Below are positions 34,824-49,800 of a stretch of DNA of 64,000 nucleotides, in pieces. The notes under the pieces are model-generated. The model did not search any database. It had not been told where the DNA came from and saw only the letters and a program-made list of their open reading frames with translations. The translations under genes were made by a program, and so were the position numbers. The stretch covers positions 55,685,676 to 55,749,675 of the forward strand of contig CM049316.1 of NCBI GenBank assembly GCA_026874595.1. The letters run 5' to 3'. Each line of letters starts with the position of its first letter. The stretch's first letter is position 1. The DNA comes from Sipunculus nudus. Taxonomy: Eukaryota; Annelida; Sipuncula; Golfingiida; Sipunculidae.

Positions 34824-37800
34824 TTAGTCTTTCCTCGGAGTGTCTTTTTGTGCACCAGCTTTCTGCTTCAAGATCAAAGTACTTCTTCCCAGGTTCTGAA
34901 GGTTTGCTAGATGAGCTCTCATAGGAAGCTGTACCAGGCCTGCCCTGGCAAGATTCTTGACTCCTTCTATGACATTTGACCCCTCAAAGGTCACTTTACA
35001 TTGAAAGAGATGGTCTGTGTCCTTGGTAACAGGAGCAAATACTGTTCCTTTGTACTTTGTTTCCATCTGAAAGACATGAAGATGTGGTTCTTTCAGTTAT
35101 AAACTAAACATTATATTCCTGAATGATAACTGTTTCCTGAACTGGGAATTTTTTAGAGGATAAAGGACCTAATTCTGAGGTAGTCATTCACAAGTCGCAA
35201 ATGCAGATGTACAGCAGGATGTGCATCAATTATTGATCACAAACTAGAATGTTTCTTTTACAATGCAAAAACAGATATATGTCCCCCTCCTATGGCCATC
35301 CCAAAACATAAGGGGTAAAATATGCAAAATGTATCTCCAAACAATGATTCTCGATTTCTGCAGATTTTACCTTGAATATCAAGTATTCAAGATATGAGCT
35401 TTGATGTCTGCAGAGTAAACGTGAATGTAGGTGGCGCCACCTGTCATAAAATCAAGAGAGCTGTCCAGGATGTATAAACCTGCATAATTTCAGGTGGATA
35501 AGTCAAACCACTGCTGAGATATGAGTGATTTGATCCAAAGGCAGATGAACAGACGGATGCTGTGCATAAATGGTTGCAGGTGGGGCCACCAGCTTTGCCT
35601 ATCATGAAGAGCTATGTGAGATCTATACACATGCAAAATTTTGGCCCAATCGGTCAAACAGTTCCCGAGATATTAGCTTGGATGTCTGCAGAGTAAACAC
35701 GAATGTAGGTGGTGCCACCTGTCATAAAATTGAGAAAGCTGTCCAGGATGCATACACCTGCAAAATTTCAGGTGGATAAGTCAAACCACACCTGAGATAT
35801 GAGTGATTTGATCCCAAGGCAGATGAACAGATGGATGCTGTGCATAAATGGTTGCAGGTGGCGCCACCAGCTTTGCCTATCATGAAGAGCTATGTGAGAT
35901 CTATACACATGCAAAATTTTAGCCCAATCAGTCGAACAGTTCCTGAGATATGAGCTTGGATGTCTGCAGAGTAAACGTGAATGTAGGTGGTGCCACCTGT
36001 CATAAAATCGAGAAAGCTGTCCAGGATGTATACACCTGCAAAATTTCAGGTGGATAAGTCAAACCACACCTGAGATATGAGTGATTTGATCCCAAGGCAG
36101 ATGAACAGATGGATGCTGTGCATAAATGGTTGCAGGTGGCGCCACCAGCTTTGCCTATCATGAAGAGCTATGTGAGATCTATACACATGCAAAATTTTAG
36201 CCCAATCGGTTGAACAATTCCTGAGATATGAGCTTGGATGTCTGCAGAGTAAACGTGAATGTAGGTGGCACCACCTGTCATAAAATCGAGAAAGCTGTCA
36301 AGAATGTATAAACCTGCAAAATTTCAGGTGGAAAAGTCAAACCACTGTTGAGATATGAGTGATATTATCCCAAGGTAGATGAACAGATGGATGCTGTGCA
36401 AAAATGGTTGCAGGTGGCGTCACCAGCTTTTCCTATGATGAAGAGTTATGTGAGATCTATACACATGCAAAATTTTGGCCCAATTGGTCAAACAGTTCCC
36501 GAGAAATGAGCTTGGATGTCTGCAAAGCAAACATGAATGTAGGTGGCACACTAGTCATAAAATCGAGAAAGCTGTCCAGGATGTATAAACCTGCAAAATT
36601 TCAGGTGAATTAGTCAAACCACTGCTGAGATATGAGTGATTTGATCCCAAGGCAGATGAACAGATGGATGCTGTGCATAAATGGTTGCAGGTGGCGCCAC
36701 CAGCTTTGCCTATCATGAAGAGCTATGTGAGATTTATACACATGCAAAATTTTGGCCCAAACGGTCAAACAGTTCCCGAGATATGAGATTTCTTTGGAGT
36801 CTATACTAGGAATGTGAAAGGAACAGTAGGATAATGGCATTCTATAGTGTGAATGCTGAAAGTTTTGGTGAAATCCAATAAAGGACCTTTGACTTAACTG
36901 GTGTTCTTGTTACATACAAAATAACACACAGTGCAAACTTACTTTTTGATTTGAACAACCTTATACATGTTCAAGTATGTCAGTGATACCTTTATTAAGT
37001 AATACGAGATTGGTAAGGCTAAATTTTGTGTACACATCACCCTAATTTCTAGAGTCAATAAACCTGGGGTAAAAAAAAGTCACACTGAGCCAAGATACTT
37101 CATTTTCTCTTGTCATGCTCTTCTTTTAAAATACAAAAAAAGTTTCATAGCCATCATATTTTTATAGAAGATTTTTTTAACTGTCTCACTGTATTGTGAG
37201 GTCTAAACAGCTGTATCTTACTGTATTACATTTTTTCTCATCTTCAGTACACCTTACCATATACATTAGGGGTTATTTCTTCTGTTATTTAGTCTGACTT
37301 TTTAGAATGATTTTACAAACTGATATAAGCAAAACTCAACAAAAAGCCAGATCAGGGAGAAATGGTAGAAGACTAAAACTTTGCCAATAATCAATGTTAA
37401 CATAAATGACTTTTATTTACAACTGACTGCCACACCTGATCAATGGAACTTTTCTCTACAAATTTAGCCCCAATTTAATTTTTCAAAGATACCCATACAA
37501 ATTTAATTATAAATATTAACATTTTCCTTGATAGCAAGAATGAGTTTCTCTTAAAGACTCACTTTATAAGTGACTTTTTCCAGGGCAGGCTGAGTGCTTG
37601 GTCCATAGTGATCTAACAAGGTCTCCTCCCTCTGTCTTTTTATTTGCTGGAATTCATCATGTATCTTCTCATCAAACTTGGTCTCTGAAAACCAAGAAAA
37701 ACTTGACCAATCTGTCGATCCATCACAGCATAAATTTCAAGTCTTCTCAAGTTTGATGTATTATATCATTAGTTTGATGTATCATGTCATGAGCCTGATG

Positions 37801-40800
37801 TATTATATCATGAGTATGATGTATCATTTTATGAGTTTGATGTATTACATCATAAGATTCATGCATTACTTCACAAGTTTCATGTATTACATCCTGAGTA
37901 TGATGTATTATATCATGAGTTTGATGTATAACATCATGAGTTTGAGGTATTATGTCATGAGTTTGATGTACGTATTACATCATGAGTTTCATGTATCATA
38001 TTTTGATTTTGATGTATTACATCATGAGTTTGATGCATTATATTATGAGTTTGATGTATTACATCAGGAGTTTGCTGTATTACATCAACAGTTTGATGTA
38101 TCATATCATGAGTTCGATGCATTATATTGTGAGTTTGATGTATTATATCACAAGTTTGATATATTATATCATGAAAAGGTCTCATCAAGATGACTGATTT
38201 GCTTCCCTGAAAGAAATCCTTCCTTTCTTTAATTTCACTTGGTTTCTTTTTCAGGACTTGAAGGATTGTTGACTAACAAAAAATAAAAAGAAAAACACTG
38301 CTGTACCTGCCAACTTCCTCTTGTGTGCTGATATCGCATTCCCTTTTTTGTTTGCCTTTGCTTTTTCCTGAAAAGACATCATATATATAAGATATATATT
38401 TAAGGGAAACTGTACCTGGAGAGGCAGAGTCAGCGGACTCCTAAAGGATATAGCTGTCAAAGTCAGAATGCTCGAGACGGATTAATTTCTTTGACAGTGT
38501 AAGAACATGGGACAAGGGATAACTGCATAAGATTTGCCATGTCTGGTACCATACATCAAATTTATAGAAACATCACCATAAGTTAATCATAAATAGTACA
38601 AGACCAGCATCCTGGTGGTACTGTTACAAGGTTTACCGTGATGTACAAATATTTTGTATAATTTATGGTACAGAACTAGTGAAATGGATCTCTTTATGCT
38701 TCCATACATATATACAGTCATTTACCAGCATGTTATCAGTACAGGCGCTGTTTTGAATCTTTCTATATTAAATTAATATTAATATGGTGTCCGCTGACAC
38801 CTATATGTTATCATGACAACTCTTGGTACTTTAATAATGGCTGATATTCTGAGACTGTTATATCACACTATCTGGACTCTATATATGGAATGGTACTGAA
38901 TTATAAGGGGCATGTATATGCAATATGCAACATAACTCCAATAAGTCTTAACGTTATACTTACCGGCACCAACCAGTTCAATGCTAACTGAGCCAGTGAT
39001 TTGTAACAATGGCCAGTCAAGGCAAGCTCTTCACCCTTACTGCAGCCAAGACACTTTATCACAGCCTGAAATGTAAACAAATCATATAATGCTATACATA
39101 ATACATGTATATCATGATGCTATCTATATATTAGATTCTTATGTTCATTGGTCACAACAAACATTGCTGAAACTACATTAATACAGCATTTTAAGCATTC
39201 ATATAAAATTGAATCTAAGTCAATAGCTAAACAATAAGTTAATCCAACAGAGTTTTAACAGATGACTGATTTTTGCACAAAATTTAGTAATGTTTGCTTC
39301 TGCCTTTTTTGAGATAGTATGGGTTAATGTACTGACAAAGGCAGGCAGATGATGCCTCACCATCGCATTAACTCACATGTTCACTAAAAATCATTTAATG
39401 ACAGATATGCTATTTAACATATCAGTGGCTTTGGACTCCGGTGAGATGTAGCCCATTGTTTAAGGTGTTAAGAAATTGGAGCAGAAGGTCCCTGGTTCAA
39501 ATTAAGCTGGGGCATGAGTGACATAATGGTCAATTCTTGTAAGAACCCTAGAGATTCCCTCTGTCATATTGGCAGGTTATGTAAGAACTCTGGATTATTT
39601 ATCATCCTGTGCAAATAAAACCTGAATTCCAGAAGACTGAATAATAACATTATATATCATTCTTACTGTATAGATACCTTCATCCTCATTCAATAGACAG
39701 TGCCACCAACAGGCCATGGACCTTTCCTTCGAAATAATGAGGTGTCTTTAATCTGAAAGCTTCAGTAGTAATACATGGAGAGTAGTGTGGCAGTGACTTC
39801 TGGATCTTTAACAAATGATTATTCTGATATGAGGCATTGGAGAGTTTCTGTTATACATCTGAACACAATGACCTACTTTACACTTGTTCTGAAACATTGG
39901 AATATTGTGCCTAACTCAAATCATTCAAGTATAAGAATTACAATAAGCTCTTCAGATCTGTGCCCTGATGAATGGTAGAAAGGGGATTTTTTATTTCCTG
40001 CATAATTACTGATCATTCTGTCTCAGGTTCTCATAAAACATACAAATACAAATTTTGACTCATGAATATTTTGCAAGTCATCTGGACCATAAAATAATGC
40101 TATACACACTGAAATTCAATTTGTTATTATGTAAAGGTATTATAAATACACCAATATTTAGTGTAATCAGAAAAAAGGTAAACAATCATTTTTACTTAAA
40201 CCTGTGTCTACACCCTATAACTCAGAAAATATATGTCACAGTGACCTCCATTCACGTCTCCTGAGAAATATCTTCAGGACCTGTCTTGACACAAAGCTTG
40301 AACTTTGTATATAACAGCTACCCTGTTCAGGGATCATTTGATGGCTATCATATGTGATTCTTAAAAATACAAGCACCAGTAACCATGTGTAAAAATTGAA
40401 GGTGGCAATACTAGTCTAATGCAGCAGTTAAGGTTGGTCATGATCATTTGACATACAAAATTTCAAGATAGTCCATCTATCTTTCCTGATAAACATGCCC
40501 TTTTCTGTGACCTCCATAGTTTGAATCCTCAGAGGACCTGTCAGCATGTCAAGTTTGAACTTTCTGGGTCCAGGGTTTCCTGCAAGTCATGAGAACCAAG
40601 TACCATATTTTTTTTCTTAAAATTTCCCAGATGATTTTTTTTGTTAAATTCCATGATAATTTTTTTATTTCCACAAGAAAAAGCCACAGTAGCTGATCAT
40701 CCAGTGGACAAACTTTTTGGACATGAGATAGACCTAACAGAGTGACCACTCAGTCTCTAGTCAAATAAGTTCCAAGACTTTTCCTGATTTGAGGATTTTT

Positions 40801-43800
40801 TTCTCAAATTCCATGAATTTTCAATGACTGGCCGAGGGAAACTTTTTTTCAGATTTTCCTTGATTTTCAGGAAATCAAAGAATTCTGCGAGTCATGCATT
40901 TATAATTTGTAAGTTGTTAACAGAAGAACAGATCAACCAAGGCCGATCACCATAGCTCCACTGACGTTTTGTCAGCTGAGCTGAAAAAACATACCTGTAT
41001 CTTTTTCAAAACAACATGGGGTTTTCACGTAAGTAAAAAATGGAATTTAAGAGCTTCTTAATAATATGATAAACAGACATGAACAAGATGGAGTGACTAT
41101 GTGAACACTTTAAATGAAGTGATCATCTGACAAAAGCAAAACTGTCCAAGCTGGTTTCCCCTGTACTTAAACAAGGGACCCATGGGTCACGGCGCTCAGC
41201 TGATCGTGATTGGACTATAAATGTTTCTCCACTGTGATACTATATCGAGTCGATAAAGCTTATGAATATCATGGACATGTTGGGCTATTATAAAGGAATG
41301 TAATGTAATATGTGAGTAAATGATAAATGAAATTACCTGACTGATGGATTAATAGAGTCAAATATAGTGGTTTATTTTTTATTTATTTAGGAGGGGTTGA
41401 AAATTGTGATATATTTGAGCAAATATGAATGCAATGACAGCAGTAATAAGCAGTAGTAGAATGGCTATTTGTTGAAGGATCTAAAGTGTATGGTTGTCTG
41501 CAAGCTTTCAATTTGACAGATATGATGTTATGATTAACTATGCTGATGAAGTGATTTATGAATTTGTGACTGTATGACACAATATCTCTTTAGTCTTGAC
41601 AAGGTACATTATTGTGATGCCCACTATGTCTACATATTACACAATATTGACATAACTTCTGGCATGTACATAGGTACCTATGGACGAATAGTTATACAAA
41701 ATATTAAAGTATGAATATATCTGATTCATCTTGTTCTTGCTTACTGAGGCTGACTTTGGGATAGGGTTCGGAGAAGGTAAAAGTGAGGGCAGAACGAAGG
41801 TGGATGTAGAAATATTCTATTGTAATGTTTTTCATTTATATAAGAATATGAAAAGTTAAGAGGAAAGGGGCCCTCCTACTTGGTTAAAGTTCTAAATATA
41901 TGATTGCAAACTAATACTCTGACAAGACTGTCATGAAGAAAAACAGTAAAATTTTGAGATACTGTGATGCATATGAAAATTTACAGATGGACAGGCAAGT
42001 GGACAGAATGGACTAATACCTTTATTTCACTTTCAAGGGAATAATGCATTTAAGTTTATATATAATCCTATTTTTTTAAGCATATCCACTTTTTCCATCA
42101 AGAAGTTTTTATCTGAATCATTTTTTTATTTACAGGTTTTATAAATTTTTAATAAAGAAACCTGAAAATATAAGTTAAAATATTAGAATTGTTGCAAAAG
42201 TTGGAATCATTATATATACAGAGTAAAAAACTGAAACTATAAGTTAAAATATTAGAATTGTTGCAAAAGTTGCAATCATCATATATCCAGAGTGTATCTC
42301 ATATTGGGTCATATTATGCATACACATATATTTTATTATTTTTAAATCATAAATGTTTAAACTGAATTTAAAAGAAAATAATGCCACAACATGGCATCTA
42401 CAAGAATATTCCTTGAATCACCATTAAAAAGTTTTGCACATTGGAGTTTTCAGTACATGCTTAATTTTATTCACCAAAATAAAATAAAAGTAAATTTGAT
42501 AAAATAAAACATCTTTTCAAATAAAGTATACACACTATTGGTTGAATGAGGGACAAACAATATCATTGTGCTAATAACTTTCCCAGTTTTAATTTATTAC
42601 TGGAATTAATAGTCAATTTCACACCTGGTGAAGTTTTTACTCTTCTGAAGTAAGGAATTACTTATCTGATGAACTTCCACACTTTCATAGCAATACACCA
42701 CTTTGTGGACACAATTAAATGTACACTTTAATCATTGTAACCCTGGTGGTACAATACAAAATCTAAAATGTAGCATAGCCTAGAATAAGAATGAATCAAA
42801 TACAGAAAATAATAACATTCATCTAGTTTATGCACCATCTGGGGGGGGAGGGGGGTGCAGGGCAGAGGGGAAGCCTGCTGGTAGTGGCCAGGCTGACCCA
42901 AGGCAAGCTGCCTGGGGTGGGTTACATAATGCAAGTGAAGGCTGTACTACTAGGTGGGCTAGATGTAAACAACACTTGACATGGTGTATGAAAACATGAA
43001 TAAAAGCTATTCTTTCCAATCATTTCTTTGAAATTTCAGATTTTAAAAGATTAAATCCTTATGTATATATGCTGTGAAAATTAAATCAACAGTGCCAAAG
43101 TTGGACAAAATTTAAGGTATTGATTTTTTATTTTTGCTAATAACTTGAAAAATTTGCAAAATTCAGATCTAATTTTGGGTAAACAATTGAATCTTGATTA
43201 AATAAAGTTATATTCCTGAAAAAAAGTCTCTAAGTTCAGCAATTCTCATGTTAGGTGAGTAAATATATTTCCTGATTTTTTAAAAAAAAAATTGCATTAT
43301 GTTTTGGCCCATAACTTCAAAATAATAACCAATACTGACCTAATTTTTGGTATGTTCATAGAAAATGTATGAAAGAATGTGAATACTAAATACAATCAAA
43401 AACAGATCAGTGGTTTTGATATTAGGCAGCCTTGAAGTGTAACAATGGCTTTTTTTTATGGAAAACAGAGTTTTTTTTCCTAAATATCTCAAAGGAACGA
43501 AGTCCTAATGACCCGATTTTCGGTATGGTAGGAGATTTTGGGGACATCTAAAATTATGCCAACAGCCTGGGGAGCATAGAGATGTGCACTGAATGACCTA
43601 CAGTCATCAAGTGGACTGCTTGACAATGCAAGGGAATACAACAAGAGCCTCCAAAAAAATTCAATAACTAGCCTAATTTTGCAGCTTTTATTTTCAAATT
43701 TCAGATTATACCAGAAAAAATCCTTATGTATACATGCTGTGAAAATTAAATCCACAGTACTTACAGGAAAAAAACGTGCCGTGGCCAAAGTTGGGCAAAA

Positions 43801-46800
43801 TTTAAGGTACCAATTTTATATTTTTGCAAATATTTAAAAAAATTTAACAGATTTTGATCTAATTTTTGGTATACAATTAAATTTTGATTAATTAAAGTTG
43901 TATTACTGGAAAAAAGTCCCCACCTTTAACACTTTTGGTCTTAAGTGACCAAATATCTTCCTGATTTTTTTACAAAGTCCATTATGTTTGGGCCCATAAC
44001 TTTTTTAAATTATATAATACTGACTCAATATCTGGCATGTACATAGGAACTATATAGAGGAATATTTATGGTAAATATGAAGAAAATCAGATGAGTGGTT
44101 TTGATATTAGGCAGTCCTGAAGTGTGAAATAGATTTCTAATAAAAAAATTGAGGTTTTTCCTTAATATCTCGAAGGAATGAAGTCCTATTGACCCAATTT
44201 TCGGCATGGTAGGAGATTTTGGGGACATCTAACTGTATGCCGAATTTCAGATTCGTAGGTCCAATAGTGTCGAAACGTGCCAGTCTTACGGACGGACATC
44301 CAGACGGACGGACGGACAGACAGACAGACAGACAGACGGACGGACGATGGACAATGGACCACGACTATAGCTCAGATGACTTATAGTCAGCTGAGCTAAA
44401 AACCATCGGGTCAAATGACAATTCAAGCATTTGACAAAAGGGCCTCTTGTGACTGGGATCCTTGTATCATAATATTTTAATCTAACTTACCTGAATGATG
44501 TATTCTGCAAGGGACACCTTCATTTTGCTGGCCATAAGGAATGGCTGACCAGGGTACAGAATCAAGTATGTGGTGTTGCTTGGTAAGTATTTGTCCTCAG
44601 ATTTATCATGAACATGTAGCCGTACCCACAATGCACCATCAGCTCTCGTAACTGCTATATCCTGAGTAAGAGAAGTAACATTTAGTGATTTTTATTTTTG
44701 TATCAAATGATTTTCAAAATTGTATTGTATAGCACCTGCAAGGGGTATAATGAAACTGATAACAAGAGCACCACAAGGGTGCATTATTCGCAAGTCCTGT
44801 GCCTTGTAACCTGTGACCTCATGAATTTATGTGAATTTGATGCAGATTTAATTCAGGGGAGAAACCCAAATTCTTTATTATTTATAATGAGTTTCATGAA
44901 AATCACCACCTAATCTGGTCACCTTTGACCTGATTAAATATGCATGGATTTGCCAGGAAACGAAACTTAGGCGAGATATAATATTAGCTAGTTAACAGTT
45001 TTGTTGTTAACAGTTTCATCAAAATCCATCATATTCCTAGGAAGTTATTGTAGTGACACCACAAAGTAGCTTGGTGACCTATGGCCTAATTAAATATTCT
45101 TGGACTTTGCCTATAATCAAACTTAAGCAAGACAATCTATTGATTAGAAGTTATGGTGAGTTTCTGTAAATCTGTCAAATACCTGGAAAGTCATCACCAT
45201 GACCCTTAAAGTTAATGGATCGATTAATCGAAGGATCATGTGTATACCATAATACGTATAAAATTTATGAAAGTATTTGTTTCCTAATCAAGATTTTAAA
45301 TGCAACTTTTTATTACAAGTTCTACTACTATGACATCTCAGCAGACTCTATGTCAGTGGGGAAAACTTGCCATAAGTAACAGACGTCTTTTTGGAATATA
45401 ATTATCAATCTATGTATTTTCCTTTTTCTTCAAATTTACAAATTTATGTTTAAAGTCATCAGGTCATCAGTCAAATGTAATTATTTTGATGAGAAATGTT
45501 TACATTTACTCTTTGCTTTGCACTGTAATAAATTATTAATATAATTACACTACTGTTAAAATAAATGTACCTAATGAACTGTTATTACTGATTAGGATCA
45601 CCCCATGTCTGTCCCCTAGTAATTTGGTCAATAATCAATGCCAACAAGTGGCCCATGGGCCATGAGGCTCTGCTGTATTTTACATACTGGTACAGGTGAT
45701 TCATTTATTAATTTTTGATGTTATTATCTGGTGAAAAATATATATGTCAAGGAACCTTGAATGATTTTTTAAAGTGCTCAAAATCAGGGTTTTTTTCCCC
45801 ATAGTCCTTAGAAAATAGGTAACAACGACCCTATTTAAAGTTTCCAAGAAACCACTAGGATTTCCTTATATGCTAAGTTAGGGTGTTTCTGCATCAAACT
45901 GCTATGACTTGTGTCCATCTGACTCCAGGGGTACTCAAACCATGTTGTTTCACACAGCTTATTTTGACAGTGACCTTATTTTGGATATCCAAGGAGGCAT
46001 TATATTGGCCTCCCCTTACATTAAGAAAGAGATTTCTAGATCCAACAATTACAGTTTGTGCCTTGTCTGACTTTCTGGGTGCTCAAAATTAGGTTTTCTG
46101 CAAATAGCAAATAGAATGCAGGTCACAGTGACCTAATTTGGACATCCAAGTAGACATCACAATGACCTACCTTTACTTTGGAAAGACATTTCTTCATTCA
46201 ACAGTGAAGGTTTGTGCCCTGCATGACTGTCTGGGTTACTATGACCTAGTTTCAGGTTTCAAAGAAAATTTGCCCAAAACCCCCTTGGATATTGTGTTAT
46301 AAGATTCTAGGCCTGGTGGTTTAATTTGTGCCCTGTCTGTCTTGGTGCTCAAAATTATGTTTTGGGCAGCAGCTTGCAGGATTTAGGTCACTATGACCTA
46401 ATTTCATGTTTCCAAGGAGATTCGCCCAAGAATTCCATGGAAATTACCTTACAAGATTCTATGGCTAACAGATACTATTTGTGCCCTGTCTGTCTGGGTG
46501 CTCAAAATCATGTTTTTGGCCAGTTGATGCAGAGTATAGGTCATGTTAACCCATTCTATCTTTCCTTGTACGTTGAGTCAGGGCATTCCAGAATGTAACT
46601 AGATATTTCTTGGCACCGCAGGTGCCAGAGTATCCCCAGACATAGTACGCCCCCCCCCCCCCCTTTTAAGAATTGACCCCATTTTTAGCAGCAAATACTG
46701 ACACTTGGCAAGCAATTATTGTTTCTTCCATCTATCAATTATCATCCAGAAACTAATTTTTTGACAGATGGCTCCTGTGGCCTTGACCTTTGACCTTGTG

Positions 46801-49800
46801 ACCCCAAAATTGATATTGATCATCCACATCTATTTAAAGATGTGATAAATGCATCCACATCTATTTAAAGATGTGTCCTGTGACCTTGACCTTTGACCTC
46901 ATGACCCCAAAATCAATTCCTGTCTTGCTTTTCCAATGGGTCATATACAAGTCAAGTTTGAAATCCATACATCAAATTAAAGCAGGAATTATCATCCTGA
47001 AACTAATTTTTGGACAGATGGCTTCTGTGACCTTCACCTTTGACCTCAAAATTGATAGGGGTCTTCCTCTATTGGCAGGTGAACTATATGTGCAAGATGA
47101 AAGGTCTGAGATGAAATGTTTGGCTGAAAATGCATCTACAATCTTTTTAAAGATGTGTCCTGTGACCTTTACCTTTGACCTCATGACCCCAAAATCAATT
47201 GGAGTCTTGCTTTTTCAATGGGACATATATAAGTCAAGTTTGAAATCTATACATCAATAAAAGCAGGAATAATCATCCAGAAACTAATTTTTTGACAGAT
47301 AGCTCCTGTGGCCGTGACTTTTGACCTTGTGACCCCAAAATTGATATGGATCATCCATTATTGGCAAGTGAGCTATATATTCAAGATGGAAGACCTGGGA
47401 TGAAAGTTTGGCTTAAAATGCATCCACAGTATCTTTTAAGATGCAAGTCAAGTGATCTTGACCTTTGACCTCATGACCCTAGAACCTATAGGGTTCTTAC
47501 TTTAGTGGTGGGCCATACATAAGTCACGTTTGAAATCCATATGGCTATCAACACTGGAGATATCATAAGAGGTGTGTGATTTTCACCAAATATGGACACA
47601 TTAAAGGTCAAGGCCACTCTAATGGTAAAGGTCATGACCCAAATGTAAATAGACCTCATCCCATAACCCATCTCTCTACATGTGCATAATATGAAAGAAA
47701 TCTGTCCATTAGTTTTTTACTTATAATGCTTACAGTACTGTCAAGTGGCAAATATGGGGGTATTAAAAGGCGTAAAAACAAGAAAAGGATAATAGGTGGC
47801 ACCACCAGTTTCCGGTATATCACAAGGCTATCCAAGATCTTAGGTCACCTTGATTTTTGGACCAGTCCATGCAAGCTTACTTGAGATATTTAAGAATTTG
47901 TGTTATTTTCAGCAAAAATGGACCTATTCAAGGTCAAGGTCACTCTCCTAGCATAGGTCATGACCCCATTTTAAATAGGCTTCGTCCCCTTACCTATATC
48001 TATACAAATGTAAAGTTTGATAAAGATCAGTGAAATATTTTTTTAATTATCCCGCTCACAAGGTTTTTCTGCGGCGGCGGCGGAGGGACCGTTGTGAAAC
48101 CATAGTATCCCGACTTTGTCTGGGGATACAATTAGAAGATTCTAGGCCAAAACGGATACATTTTGTACCCTGTCTGACTCTCTGTGTGGTCAAAATCATG
48201 TTATCGAGCAGTAGCTCACAGAATATAGGTCACCATGACCTAATTTCAGTTATCCGAGGAGGTTTGTCAAGGTCCTCCCTGGATATACAGTTAGAAGTTT
48301 CTGGGTCTTACTGGTGTGGTTTGTGTCCTGTTAATGTCCAGACTGCTTCATTTGATGGTCTCAAAAATGGAAATTAAAATGTGTAAAAATTAGAAAAATA
48401 TATGAGGCACCATCAGTCTTTAGGAACTGACAAAATATGATCAATATGATAGTTATTGAGATATTGGAGCTTTAGTATCAAATTATTAATTATTCTGGGT
48501 GTACAAACAGGCGCCATTACTCGGATAAAATTGGCCACAGTGACCTAATTCCAAGTGACTAAGAAGATTGTTTATCGACCTCCCTGGATGTGAAGTTAGA
48601 AGATTCTTGGTGAAACAGACAGATGGACGATTACTTTCATTCAGCCGAGCTAAACTTGGATGTTAAATAACATTTGTTTAAAACAGAATAAGTTTATTTT
48701 ATTGTCTTTAATACAGACAAGATATATACAACTGAATCATTAAATTAACAATCTACACACTAACAAAAGCAAACGTTCATATAAAATATAATTTTATGCA
48801 TGTCCTGTCTCACATCACAAAGTAGCCTGAGTACTCACTGTTTTATAATATACTCTTATCTCCTTTTTAAGCTGGCTTCCAAAGGCAGTCACTGATGGAT
48901 CTGTTACTTTCTCTCCTGAAACAAATGTACATTTATACAAAAAAACCTTTACAATATAAAATAAAAACCTCCAATCTTAAGAGACAATAAACCTGCTCAG
49001 ATAAATGAGAGCTTAAACATTAAAGTTATCATTTGCAGCTTGTATGAATCTTGTAGTGGATATTAAATGATTATGTTATATACACATTTAATATATATAT
49101 ATTCCCCTAAATTTTACCAGCATAATTTTTGGCTGCTTTCATTACTTTGTGTGAGTGTGTAAGGATGTGAATACTTAAGAGATTTTAGAGAAGCCTATTT
49201 ACATAACATGTATATTAAATATACATGAAGAACACTGGTTTCTCTTTAAAAAATATGGTATCTACCAAAAATTCATCTTAAGAATGTTTGTTTACCCATG
49301 CACGCAGGTAGAAAAAGCTTACACCAGCACAATCAGTAGTACAAAACATAAACATTAACACATGCAACCTGGCAGTTGTACCTTGCAACTTGACAAATGA
49401 AGATTTTACAAGCTTAAATTGGTGTTTCTTCTGTTTCTCCCTTCATGTTTTTACTACTTGTTTGGGATTTGTTGTGTGTACCCCAGATCTGACCTCAAAC
49501 TGATAAGATGAGATATCACACATAACAAAGTAAATGTCTACGTACTTTTTTTTAATTATATTTTGGGTGGAGGTGACCATCTCCAATTTTTTATGCTCTC
49601 TTATCTGATTCTTAATCTAAGTATGTGCATCTGCATAATTCCATTTAGGTTTGGGACTATGTGACAGAGCAGTAACACTCATTTCCTATCATATTACTTT
49701 GATGCTGTTTGTGTCAGCCAGGCCTGGTGTCTACCACACCTTCAGGTCCTTTGTGTGTAATCATTCCAAATGCTGGATCATAACACCGAGGGACCCCCCC

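Noticed and set aside
35403..36795. CRISPR-like regularly spaced repeats
   Set aside because: The whole 278-bp unit is repeated; there are no short direct repeats with unique spacers, and the context is an animal intron.
37678..38193. 171-codon plus-strand open frame
   Set aside because: It is made of a 21-bp minisatellite (seven codons per unit) and is open on the other strand as well; it starts inside CENPN exon 8.
46871..47260. 129-codon frame with repeated CPVTFTFDLMTPKS blocks
   Set aside because: The repetition mirrors the tandem DNA unit that carries TGACCTTTGACCT; it is not a protein gene.
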